Part shown: one piece after another, positions 56,131 to 64,000 of the stretch | Layout of the letters: each line of letters opens with the position of its first letter | Position numbering within the stretch: position 1 is the stretch's first letter | Source of the DNA: Chroococcus sp. FPU101 | GTDB taxonomy: Bacteria > Cyanobacteriota > Cyanobacteriia > Cyanobacteriales > Microcystaceae | NCBI RefSeq assembly: GCF_017312365.1 | Contig: NZ_BLJI01000012.1 | Location: forward strand, 1 to 64,000 | DNA length: 64,000 bases | Reading direction: 5' to 3' | The notes under the pieces: generated by a model | The model's input: the letters and a program-made list of their open reading frames with translations, nothing else | Told to the model about the DNA's origin: nothing | Database searches by the model: none | Made by a program: the position numbers and the translations under genes

Positions 56131-56808
56131 ATGATTTCTTCTATTCCTGTTGAATCAGAATCACAAATATCTTTAATACCTGAATGGAAACCCGCGACTT
56201 GGGATGATTATTTGAGCGTTCGAGATGCTCCTACAATCGAACGGGTTAAACTATTTTTTTATAATAATCAACTTTTGGCAGAAATGGGCGGCGAAGGCAT
56301 TAATCATTCAAAATTTGCTGATTTGTTAATAATGTTATTTTTTGTGTGGTTTCAACAACATCCTGATCAGATTTTTTCTTCATTTAGTCGGTGTCAAATC
56401 GAAAAACCAAACACAAAAGCAGGCGCACCCGATTTAGTATTATATATTGGTGATGATTATCCGCGATGGGGAGAAGGAGAAAGACGATATATTAATTTAG
56501 AATATCATCGAGTTCCTAATTTAGTCGGTGAGGTTGCTGATACTACTTTAGCTACAGATTTAGATGAAAAAAAACATCTTTATGCAGAGTTAGGAATACC
56601 TGAATATTGGGTCATTGATGTTAAAGGAAAACGGGTTATTGCTTTTAGTTTACAAGAAAATGGAACCTACCAAGAGATTGATATTTCTGTAGCTTTATCT
56701 AACTTACCGATTAAATTAGTCGAACAAACTATTTCTAAGCTAGAACAAGAATCGAATGTGAGAGCCGCTAATTGGTTTGCTGATCAAATTACAATTTATA
56801 AGCTTTAA
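56131..56808 (+). CDS. Uma2-family (DUF820) putative endonuclease
   Basis: A 225-residue Uma2 protein with the PD-(D/E)XK-like core: GINHSKFADLLIMLFFVWF, AGAPDLVLYIGDDYPRWG, the VPNLVGEVADTT strand, and KKHLYAELGIPEYWVIDVKGKRV. It is longer than the copy at 5326 and belongs to a different subgroup, so the two are not recent duplicates. Two bases before the FAD oxidoreductase gene, which suggests cotranscription although a functional tie is not evident. Confidence 0.88.
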   Translation: MISSIPVESESQISLIPEWKPATWDDYLSVRDAPTIERVKLFFYNNQLLAEMGGEGINHSKFADLLIMLFFVWFQQHPDQIFSSFSRCQIEKPNTKAGAPDLVLYIGDDYPRWGEGERRYINLEYHRVPNLVGEVADTTLATDLDEKKHLYAELGIPEYWVIDVKGKRVIAFSLQENGTYQEIDISVALSNLPIKLVEQTISKLEQESNVRAANWFADQITIYKL

Positions 56809-56810
56809 AT

Positions 56811-58283
56811 ATGGAACCAGAAATCGTTATTATCGGTAGTGGAATTGGTGGTTTATGTGCGGGTGCAATCTTAGCAAAGTATGGCAAAAAAGTATTGATT
56901 TGTGAAAGTCATACAATCGCTGGAGGTGCAGCACATAGCTTTATTAGACAAGGATTTCACTTTGATTCTGGCCCATCTTTTTATTGTGGTTTAGGTGCCA
57001 AAAATCCAAGCAGAAATCCTCTAAAAGAAGTCTTGGATTTAATTGAAGAAGAATTAGATGTGATTCCTTATGATCCTTTAGGTTATTATCATTTTCCTGA
57101 ATTTACATTCCCAGTTTACTGTAATTTAAAAGATTATCAAAAAGAAATTGCTAAAATTACACCTCAAGGAGCAAAAGAATTAGAAAAATTTTATGCTCGT
57201 CTTTTAGGTCTATATGATTGTTTAAAAGATATATCTTTACTAAAATTAAAAGCAGATTGGCAATTAATCCCGAATCTAATCTTAAACTATGCTCCCAGTT
57301 TATTAAAAACTTTACCCCAGTTAAAAATTATCAATTCTTCTGTTGGCCGAATCATGGAGCAATATATTACTGATCTTTGGGTGAGACGTTTAATTGATTT
57401 AGAATGTTTTTTGCTTTCGGGTCTAAAAGCTCATGGTACAATTGCGCCAGAAATTGCTTTTATGTTAGGGGAACGGAATCAGAGTAATGTAGAATATCCT
57501 GTTGGTGGAAGTGGTGCGATCGTAGAAACATTAATCAGAGGATTTACAAAATTTGGCGGAGAATTAAGATTAGGAACTCATGTCGAAAAAATATTAGTAG
57601 AGTCAGGAAAAGTTAAGGGTGTAAAACTACGGAATGGTAAAATAATATCAGCAAAAATAGTAATTTCTAATGCGACAGTTTGGGATACTTACACTCATCT
57701 ATTAAATCCAGAAGACTTACCCCAATCCTATCGAAAAAATGCCATAGAAACACCATCAATAGAGAGTTTTATGCACCTGCATTTAGGGATAAAAGCTGAT
57801 GGTTTAGAAAATTTAGCGGGTCATCATGTGGTTGTACATCAAACAGAAAAAGACCTAATAGAAGCGGGAAATACCTGTATGATTTCCATTCCTTCTGTAT
57901 GGGATAAAAAACTGGCACCCAATGGACATCATGTGATTCATGCGTATACCTTAGAACCCTATTCCAATTGGCAAAAAGATCACGGATATCAGGAGAAGAA
58001 AAAAGAACGATCACAATCATTATACAAAGCTTTAGAAAAAATAATTCCCGATCTTCGCGCCAGAATTACCCTAGAATTAATTGGAACACCCTTGACTCAT
58101 GCTCGTTATTTGCGTCGTTATCAGGGAACCTACGGCCCTGCAATTGCCGCAGAACAAGGAATGTTCCCCAGTTGTCATACTCCTATCTCTGGACTGTATC
58201 GCGTCGGTGATAGTACCTTACCTGGAATTGGTGTACCTGCTGTTGCTGCATCAGGAATTTTATGCGCTAATACCTTATTATGA
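56811..58283 (+). CDS. FAD-dependent oxidoreductase of the CrtI/CrtISO type
   Basis: A 490-residue flavoprotein of the phytoene desaturase / carotenoid isomerase superfamily. N-terminal FAD motif IVIIGSGIGGLCAGAILAKYGKKV, followed by GGAAHSFIRQGFHFDSGPS; C-terminal YRVGDSTLPGIGVPAVAASG. The region EYPVGGSGAIVETLIRGFTKFGGEL matches these enzymes. Carotene isomerase (CrtH), desaturase (CrtP/Q) and ketolase (CrtO) remain possible labels; the sequence seems closer to an uncharacterised isomerase-like paralogue than to CrtH. A hairpin follows at 58285. Confidence 0.83.
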   Translation: MEPEIVIIGSGIGGLCAGAILAKYGKKVLICESHTIAGGAAHSFIRQGFHFDSGPSFYCGLGAKNPSRNPLKEVLDLIEEELDVIPYDPLGYYHFPEFTFPVYCNLKDYQKEIAKITPQGAKELEKFYARLLGLYDCLKDISLLKLKADWQLIPNLILNYAPSLLKTLPQLKIINSSVGRIMEQYITDLWVRRLIDLECFLLSGLKAHGTIAPEIAFMLGERNQSNVEYPVGGSGAIVETLIRGFTKFGGELRLGTHVEKILVESGKVKGVKLRNGKIISAKIVISNATVWDTYTHLLNPEDLPQSYRKNAIETPSIESFMHLHLGIKADGLENLAGHHVVVHQTEKDLIEAGNTCMISIPSVWDKKLAPNGHHVIHAYTLEPYSNWQKDHGYQEKKKERSQSLYKALEKIIPDLRARITLELIGTPLTHARYLRRYQGTYGPAIAAEQGMFPSCHTPISGLYRVGDSTLPGIGVPAVAASGILCANTLL

Positions 58284-58284
58284 G

Positions 58285-58311
58285 TCAAAAAAAGGGTGGG
58301 ATAGACCCACC
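58285..58311 (-). terminator. Terminator for the minus-strand gene at 58324
   Basis: GGTGGG (58295-58300) and CCCACC (58306-58311) form a six-pair stem with loop ATAGA. On the minus strand the stem is followed by CTTTTTTT (58288-58294 as As on plus), a good rho-independent signal 13 bases after that gene's stop. Confidence 0.8.
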
Positions 58312-58323
58312 AAAAGAAGATTT

Positions 58324-58641
58324 TTAGACTTGTTCAGTAACAGGAATCGCTAAAGAATCTTCATTATGTACTATTGGAGTAGATGCAGAATAAAGATGAT
58401 TGAGACGACGCGCAACAACCCAACCCGTAGCCAATAGACCCACAGATGCAGCAATGCCAAACATCATATCAGTGTGAGTTTTTTTGATGGCAAAGGGTAA
58501 GAGACTATTGGGTTTATTTTGTAGATCAAGAGTACCAGAATTACGAGCGAATGGACAAGCAGAAGCAGCTTCAGAATGTCCTAAGACACTAGATAAAGAG
58601 ATACTAAGGACAATAGCAGACAGGGCGAGTGTTTTTTTCAT
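58324..58641 (-). CDS. Small exported or membrane protein, unknown
   Basis: A 105-residue protein with an N-terminal signal peptide (KKTLALSAIVLSISLSSVLG, cleavage near SEAASA) and a second hydrophobic helix (about 60-77, MMFGIAASVGLLATGWVVA), then a short polar tail. One Cys pair part (ACPFARN) is present. I do not recognise the family. Its own promoter candidate TATAAT lies at about 58680 and a terminator follows, so it appears to be a single-gene unit. Confidence 0.65.
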   Translation of the reverse strand: MKKTLALSAIVLSISLSSVLGHSEAASACPFARNSGTLDLQNKPNSLLPFAIKKTHTDMMFGIAASVGLLATGWVVARRLNHLYSASTPIVHNEDSLAIPVTEQV

Positions 58642-58714
58642 ATTACTTTAAGTTAGTGTTGAGTAAGCCTTTGCTTGAAATTATAGTAAATAAAATAGAA
58701 TTGAAATAACATTT

Positions 58715-59362
58715 TTAGCTTTTTGTTATCAGTCCCAAATTTTTGAAAGCTTTTAAAATTGAATCTACCGCCAACCCAGCTTGTAAAATTGCCAAAATCC
58801 AGCCAATAATCTGCAAAGTTGCTACACCAACCCACCGCATGATATTGGTTGCTAGTAACATTCCGATAAAATTAAGTGCCATAATCAGTAATAATAAGCC
58901 AAAGATTGTGATTTCAAGAGATAAATTATTACGTGCAATCGACATAAAGAGTAGAATAGCAACTACACCATAAGGCGTGATGATGACTGGAACAGCTAAA
59001 GGAGAAATTGCCAATAGGCGAAGGGGTTTATTTTCTTGAATTGGAGATGCTTGAGGTGTTGAAGACCCAGAAAAATGCGAGACAATTTCAAAAGCTTGGA
59101 CAAACAGGAAAATACCGCCCACAATGAGAATTGCATCTAATGAAACTTTCCAAGTGTCTAAAATGTTTAGACCAATTAAAGCAATTAGTACGGACAACAA
59201 TGCAGCAATTAAACTGCTTTTTAAAGCTAGACGAAAACGATCTTTTTGTTCAAGATTTAGGGCTATTTTGTAGAAAACAGGAATGGTCTTCATTGGCCCC
59301 AAAGTTAAAAAGAAAATTGTAAAAATGTAAGTAATTTGTGGTAAATTTTCGTTCTCTTTCAT
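58715..59362 (-). CDS. MarC-family membrane protein
   Basis: A 215-residue protein with six hydrophobic segments. TIFFLTLGPMKTIPVFYKI near residue 15, LLSVLIALIGLNIL, and ISPLAVPVIITPYGVVAILLFMS match the MarC/UPF0056 family, once linked to multiple antibiotic resistance but of unproven function. The usual NP motif near the start is GPMK here. Divergent from the AAA-WD40 gene with a 91-base spacer. Confidence 0.87.
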   Translation of the reverse strand: MKENENLPQITYIFTIFFLTLGPMKTIPVFYKIALNLEQKDRFRLALKSSLIAALLSVLIALIGLNILDTWKVSLDAILIVGGIFLFVQAFEIVSHFSGSSTPQASPIQENKPLRLLAISPLAVPVIITPYGVVAILLFMSIARNNLSLEITIFGLLLLIMALNFIGMLLATNIMRWVGVATLQIIGWILAILQAGLAVDSILKAFKNLGLITKS

Positions 59363-59453
59363 TTTTTCCCTTAGTTTTCCTTAATAAAAACATATTACAA
59401 CAGTCAGTTAACTAATTTTGTTAAAATGAAATAATCTTTTATAAGATTCATTA

Positions 59454-62400
59454 ATGACTTACGAATATCGCATCGGTGGAAGTTTAAATCACAACCATCC
59501 TACATATGTTGAGAGAAAAGCGGATAAAGATTTATTAGAAGCCCTCAAAGCAGGTGAATTTTGCTACGTTTTTAACTGTCGTCAGATGGGAAAGTCTAGC
59601 TTACGGGTTCGCACGATACACCAATTGCAAAAACAAGGCTTTATTTGTACTTCAATTGATATTACAAGTCTAGGAAGTGAGGTCAATCTACAAAAGTGGT
59701 ACAATGGCTTGATTATACAGCTTTTTTTAGGATTTAATTTAGGAAAAAAATTTAACTTAAAAGCTTGGTTAAAAGAGCGAGAAGACATCCCACCAGTTCA
59801 AAAGCTTAAAGATTTTTTAGAACAGATTATATTTGTCGAATTTGTACAACAAAAAATTATTATTTGTTTTGACGAAATTGATAAACTTATCAGCTTGGAT
59901 TTTTCATCCGATGATTTTTTCTCTTTTATTCGCTTTTGCTATAATCAAAGAGCCGAAAATAAAAACTATGAACAAGTAACTTTTGCTTTGTTTGGTGTAA
60001 CGACTCCCTCAGATTTGATCCGAGAAAAAACACAAACATCTTTTAATATTGGTAAAGCTATTGAATTAACAGGTTTTACAATAGCAGAAGCAAAATCGTT
60101 AGAAGAAGGATTAATCGAAAAAGTAGAAAGTCCTTATTTAGCTTTAAAGGAAATTCTTTATTGGACAGGGGGACAACCTTTTTTAACTCAAAAGCTATGT
60201 CAATATGTTAAAAAATATTCTGCATTTATTTATTTAGAAAATCAGTCAGAAGTTATCACGCAATTAGTCAATACTTCGATGACAGAAAACTGGGAATCAC
60301 AAGATGAGCCAGTCCACTTTAAAACGATTAAAGATCGTTTGCTACGAAATGAACAAAAAGCAGGAAGATTATTAGGACTTTATCAACAAATTCTTAAACA
60401 TGGCTGGATAGAAGTTGATGATAGCCCCGAACAAACAGAATTAAAATTATCTGGTCTAGTAGTAGAAAAAAATAACAAATTAGTTGTATATAACCCAATT
60501 TATCAAGCTATTTTTAATCAAGAATGGTTGATAAAACAGTTAGAAAAACTTCGACCCTATTCAGAAGCCATTAATGCTTGGGAGTTATCCAACTATCAAG
60601 ATGAATCACGTCTTTTACGAGGACAATCTTTAAAAGATGCTTTAGTTTGGACAGTAGGTAAAAGTTTATCAAATTTAGACTATCAATTTTTGAATGCAAG
60701 TCAGAAACTTGAACAAAAAGATATAGAAATTAATTTAGATACAGAGCGAAAAGCTAATCAAATTTTAACCAATGCTAATCAAAAAGCTAAACAGATGATC
60801 CGCGTTGGTTCAGTTATTTTAGGAATATCTTTAGTGAGTGCAATTGGGTCTGCGATTGCAACATTTCAAGCTATCGAAAAGCAACAGGAAGCACAACTTG
60901 GAACACAACTTCAACAAACTAGCGAGACAGCCTTAAGACAATTTCAATTTCAACAATTAGATGCCTTAAAATCATCCATACAAGCGGGACAAAAACTTGA
61001 AAATATAGTCAAAGATCAACGTATTTTAGCTAAGTATCCAACCACTAGCCCGATTATTTCACTACAACAAATCTTAAGAGAAATACAAGAAAAAAATCAA
61101 TTAGAAAGTCATCAAGAGGCGGTGACTAGCGTTGCTTTTAGTCCCAGTGGTAATTATTTAGCAACAGCATCTAGGGATAATACTGTTAAATTATGGACTA
61201 AAAATGGCAAAGAATTAAAAACATTAAAAGGACATCAAGGGGCTATTTACGGTGCAGCCTTTAGTCCAGATAGTAAAACAATCGCAACTGCATCTCAAGA
61301 TAGAACAATTATATTATGGGATTTACAAGAAAAAGCATTAGTAACATTACAAGGACACAAAGGTTCAGTTTATAGTGTTAGTTTTAGTCCAAATGGTCAA
61401 TTTATTGCTAGTACATCGAGAGACGGAACTGCGAGACTTTGGAATTTAAAAGGACAGCAATTAAGGATTTTTAGTGGACATAAAAAATCTGTAGATGATG
61501 TTAGCTTTAGTCCCGATGGTAAAAAACTAGCTACCGCATCACGAGATGGAAGTTTAATTATTTGGAACCTAGAAGGAGAAAAATTATTAATTATTAAACA
61601 ACCGAATTTATTACCTTTTTATAGTGTTAGTTTTAGTCCTGATGCTCAATATATAGCCGCAGCTACTAGCGATGGTATAACAAAAATTTGGGACTTACAG
61701 GGTAAATTAATATTAACTTTAAAAGGACATCTAGAAAATGTTAATAGTGTTAATTTTAGTCCAGATGGCAAATCTTTAGTAACTGCTTCTAGTGATGGAA
61801 CTGCTAAAATTTGGACTTTACAAGGACAAGAACTGACAACCTTAAAAGGACATCTAGAACCTGTATATGAAGCAGTATTTAGCCCAGATGGAAAATCTTT
61901 AGCAACCGCTTCTAGCGATGGAACTGCTAAACTATGGCAACTTAATTCAACTATTTATACACAAGATCAATCATCAGAAATTGGCATAACTAGCGTTAGT
62001 TTTAGTCCTGATGGAGCAGAAATTGCTACAGCGAATAAAGATGGTTATATTATTGTAAAAAATATTCAAAGTAAACAATCAACTAAATTTTCATCTGATT
62101 TAGAATGGATTTATGATCTTGATTTTAGTTCAAATCATCAAAAAATAGCGGCCGCTTCTCGCAGTGGAATAGCTAAAATTTGGGATATTAAAGGTAAAGT
62201 CTTAACAGAGATTGAAATTGATTCTACTCCAGTTTATAGCGTTAGTTTTAGCCCTAATCTACCAGAAATTGCCATTGGTTTAGGAGATGGTAGAGTAGCA
62301 ATCTGGAATATTCAAAATCAAAAACCTCTACTTAAAAAAAGTGTTCAAGTTGATGTCAATCCGATTTCTAGCCTCGCTTTTAGTCCTGATGGAAACCAAT

Positions 62401-62930
62401 TAGCCATTGCTTCGAGAGAAGGTATAATACAACTGATAAATCAGGATGATTTCTATATTAAATTTGCTAGTAATCAAGCAAGAATTTATCAAATTGTCTA
62501 TAGTTCTGATGGTCAAAAAATCGCTACCGCATCTAACGATGGAACTGTTAAAATCTGGAATAGACAAAGGCAATTAATCACCACCCTCCGAGGTGATTTA
62601 TTTCCTGTTTATAGCGTTGTTTTTAGTAATGATGGAAAATTCATCGCAACCGCTTCTAGTGATGGAACCGCGAGAATTTGGGACGAATCAGGGCAATTAA
62701 GATCAGAATATAAAGGTGAGCAAAATAGTCTATTAGGTATTGATTTCACAACAAATAGTCAACAACTTATTACTATTTCACAAAATGGAAAAATAGGAAA
62801 ATGGCAAGTCGAAAATGAATTATCTCGACTTAGTAGTCTACTGAATCAGGGTTGTCAATGGCTAGACGATTATCTAAATTCTCATCCCCAAGAGCGAGAA
62901 GAACTAACCGTTTGCCAACCTAAATTGTAA
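59454..62930 (+). CDS. AAA-like ATPase fused to 14 WD40 repeats
   Basis: A 1158-residue multidomain protein. The AAA_35-type NTPase domain (about 1-370) has the variant Walker A CRQMGKSSLR near residue 43 and Walker B IIICFDEIDKL near 142. A coiled segment leads to one transmembrane helix at about 451-473. From His553 to about 1123 there are 14 WD40 units (SVSFSPDG...DGTAKIW pattern), enough for two seven-bladed propellers. The tail WLDDYLNSHPQEREELTVC is common to cyanobacterial WD40 ATPases. Likely a membrane-tethered sensor or scaffold of STAND-like type; ligand unknown. Confidence 0.9.
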   Translation: MTYEYRIGGSLNHNHPTYVERKADKDLLEALKAGEFCYVFNCRQMGKSSLRVRTIHQLQKQGFICTSIDITSLGSEVNLQKWYNGLIIQLFLGFNLGKKFNLKAWLKEREDIPPVQKLKDFLEQIIFVEFVQQKIIICFDEIDKLISLDFSSDDFFSFIRFCYNQRAENKNYEQVTFALFGVTTPSDLIREKTQTSFNIGKAIELTGFTIAEAKSLEEGLIEKVESPYLALKEILYWTGGQPFLTQKLCQYVKKYSAFIYLENQSEVITQLVNTSMTENWESQDEPVHFKTIKDRLLRNEQKAGRLLGLYQQILKHGWIEVDDSPEQTELKLSGLVVEKNNKLVVYNPIYQAIFNQEWLIKQLEKLRPYSEAINAWELSNYQDESRLLRGQSLKDALVWTVGKSLSNLDYQFLNASQKLEQKDIEINLDTERKANQILTNANQKAKQMIRVGSVILGISLVSAIGSAIATFQAIEKQQEAQLGTQLQQTSETALRQFQFQQLDALKSSIQAGQKLENIVKDQRILAKYPTTSPIISLQQILREIQEKNQLESHQEAVTSVAFSPSGNYLATASRDNTVKLWTKNGKELKTLKGHQGAIYGAAFSPDSKTIATASQDRTIILWDLQEKALVTLQGHKGSVYSVSFSPNGQFIASTSRDGTARLWNLKGQQLRIFSGHKKSVDDVSFSPDGKKLATASRDGSLIIWNLEGEKLLIIKQPNLLPFYSVSFSPDAQYIAAATSDGITKIWDLQGKLILTLKGHLENVNSVNFSPDGKSLVTASSDGTAKIWTLQGQELTTLKGHLEPVYEAVFSPDGKSLATASSDGTAKLWQLNSTIYTQDQSSEIGITSVSFSPDGAEIATANKDGYIIVKNIQSKQSTKFSSDLEWIYDLDFSSNHQKIAAASRSGIAKIWDIKGKVLTEIEIDSTPVYSVSFSPNLPEIAIGLGDGRVAIWNIQNQKPLLKKSVQVDVNPISSLAFSPDGNQLAIASREGIIQLINQDDFYIKFASNQARIYQIVYSSDGQKIATASNDGTVKIWNRQRQLITTLRGDLFPVYSVVFSNDGKFIATASSDGTARIWDESGQLRSEYKGEQNSLLGIDFTTNSQQLITISQNGKIGKWQVENELSRLSSLLNQGCQWLDDYLNSHPQEREELTVCQPKL

Positions 62931-62953
62931 TAACAATTTCTTTAGTTATGCCT

Positions 62954-63826
62954 CTACAAATATTTTTTCAAAAATAAAGATAACTTTTCTTTAGTTTCAG
63001 ATGGTGCAGTATCTAAAGGAGTGATGATTGCATATTTTAAAGCAGAATGAGCCGTCGACACGAAAGGATGATCACTAATACGGCGTACTGTTTCTTGAAT
63101 CACTTTTTGAGCATTAACCGCATTTTTATGTAAGTTACCGATGACCATTTCTACCGTAACTTGATCATGATCGGGATGCCAACAATCATAATCGGTAACT
63201 AATGCTAAAGTTGCATAAGCAATTTCCGCTTCTCTAGCTAATTTGGCTTCGGTTAAATTGGTCATTCCGATAATACTTGCGCCCCAACTCCGATATAAAT
63301 TAGATTCAGCTTTCGTCGAAAATGCTGGCCCTTCCATACAGATATAAGTTCCCCCACGATGCAAAGTGACATTCGTTAAGTTTAAACTTTCCACCGCATC
63401 CATTAAGACTTTTGCTAATTCCAGACAAACGGGATCACCAAAAGCCACATGACCCACAATTCCTTCACCAAAAAAAGTAGCAATTCTATGTTTTGTACGA
63501 TCAATAAATTGATCAGGTACGACTAAATCTAAGGGTTTTACTTCCTCAGATAGAGAACCCACCGCCGAAGCAGAAATAATATATTCTACTCCTAATTGTT
63601 TCATGGCATGAATATTAGCACGAAACGGGACTTCTGTAGGGGTTAAATGATGACTGCGACCATGACGCGCTAAAAATGCAACTGTGACTCCATCTAATGT
63701 ACCTGTAATGATGGCATCAGACGGAGAACCAAAAGGCGTATCTAGAATAATTTCTTGAACATCTTTGAGGGCCTCCATTTTATAGAGTCCGCTACCGCCA
63801 ATGATGCCAATTTTTGCTTGTACCAT
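62954..63826 (-). CDS. mtnP: S-methyl-5'-thioadenosine phosphorylase
   Basis: A 290-residue enzyme that cleaves methylthioadenosine to adenine and methylthioribose-1-phosphate in methionine salvage. [12 protein letters not shown] holds the phosphate loop, [16 protein letters not shown] and [15 protein letters not shown] are the family motifs, and [16 protein letters not shown] with TDYDCWH forms the base pocket (Asp favours the MTA/adenine type over guanine phosphorylases). Convergent with the WD40 gene, 23 bases apart. Confidence 0.94.
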   Translation of the reverse strand: MVQAKIGIIGGSGLYKMEALKDVQEIILDTPFGSPSDAIITGTLDGVTVAFLARHGRSHHLTPTEVPFRANIHAMKQLGVEYIISASAVGSLSEEVKPLDLVVPDQFIDRTKHRIATFFGEGIVGHVAFGDPVCLELAKVLMDAVESLNLTNVTLHRGGTYICMEGPAFSTKAESNLYRSWGASIIGMTNLTEAKLAREAEIAYATLALVTDYDCWHPDHDQVTVEMVIGNLHKNAVNAQKVIQETVRRISDHPFVSTAHSALKYAIITPLDTAPSETKEKLSLFLKKYL

Positions 63827-63908
63827 GATTAAAGATCAGCTAGATTACTCAACTATTGTACAGAATCGACGATCTTTCAGTTAATTAGTACAATTATTAG
63901 TATAAAAA

Positions 63909-64000
63909 TCATTGATGATCTCTCATAATTAAGCTTTCTGCTGCATCCTGTGATAAAGGTGGAGCAAAAAAGTATCCTTGAGCATATTCACATCGTAATT
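63909..64000 (-). CDS. EAL-domain protein, C-terminal end only
   Basis: The minus strand from the window edge reads LRCEYAQGYFFAPPLSQDAA then ESLIMRDHQ and TGA (63909-63911). CEYAQGYFF-x-P-P-L is the last conserved element of EAL (cyclic-di-GMP phosphodiesterase) domains. The rest of the gene, possibly with PAS or GGDEF domains, lies outside the window. Confidence 0.85.
   Translation of the reverse strand, partial: LRCEYAQGYFFAPPLSQDAAESLIMRDHQ

Noticed and set aside
1-64000. Insertion sequences, CRISPR arrays, prophage or tRNA-integrated elements
   Set aside because: No transposase or integrase frame, no regularly spaced repeats and only one tRNA gene, with no duplicated 3' end downstream.

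Overview
The window is chromosomal DNA of an AT-rich cyanobacterium. It carries chlorophyll synthase, the ndhC-ndhK-ndhJ set of the photosynthetic NDH-1 complex, the cytochrome b6f subunit PetP, photosystem II PsbY, aerobic coproporphyrinogen oxidase HemF, a DnaK3/DnaJ pair and small proteins known almost only from cyanobacteria. HIP1 octamers (GCGATCGC) occur at least twenty times where about one is expected by chance. The genus cannot be fixed from this stretch alone.

Layout. 1-5.2 kb (minus strand): petP - Get3/ArsA-like ATPase - chlG, followed by a decayed TPR gene, then ndhCKJ. 5.3-11.6 kb: Uma2 protein, dnaK3-dnaJ, NAD kinase and an LpxB-like glycosyltransferase. 11.6-15.1 kb: an accessory stretch with rlmN and a macro-domain gene standing among three broken genes (DUF433 remnant, nucleotidyltransferase with two stops, secreted protein with two stops). 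15.2-30.4 kb: mostly housekeeping (HerA-like ATPase, thrC, gamma carbonic anhydrase, psbY, cysK, CNNM/CorC protein, FAD oxidase-creatininase pair, pgk, rbgA, a Crp/Fnr regulator).

30.5-37 kb is the most interesting part. A PEP-CTERM protein gene is separated by a 580-base spacer with operator-like palindromes from nine tightly packed plus-strand genes: response regulator, glycosyltransferase, membrane protein, acidic protein, a free-standing Ntox33-like polymorphic-toxin domain, a DUF4279 protein (candidate immunity), YjbQ, RidA and an O-methyltransferase.

37-47.7 kb: glutamate symporter GltS, transglutaminase next to a Balon-like (baeRF) ribosome factor, sugar porter, amine oxidase with a thioredoxin-like ferredoxin, NarL-type regulator, tRNA-Thr(UGU), hemF and a second PEP-CTERM protein. 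48.2-64 kb: two GT4 glycosyltransferases, a MOSC protein, glycogen debranching enzyme, dnaN, a GH10-like hydrolase, a carotenoid isomerase/desaturase-like oxidoreductase, MarC, a large AAA-WD40 protein with 14 WD repeats, MTA phosphorylase, and the C-terminal end of an EAL-domain protein running off the window.

Recurring themes are several genes broken by single stops or frameshifts next to intact housekeeping genes; convergent gene pairs whose stop codons overlap by exactly four bases (four cases); and a three-copy GGGTTTGG-type palindrome placed just after stop codons. No IS element, CRISPR array, rRNA or replication origin was seen.
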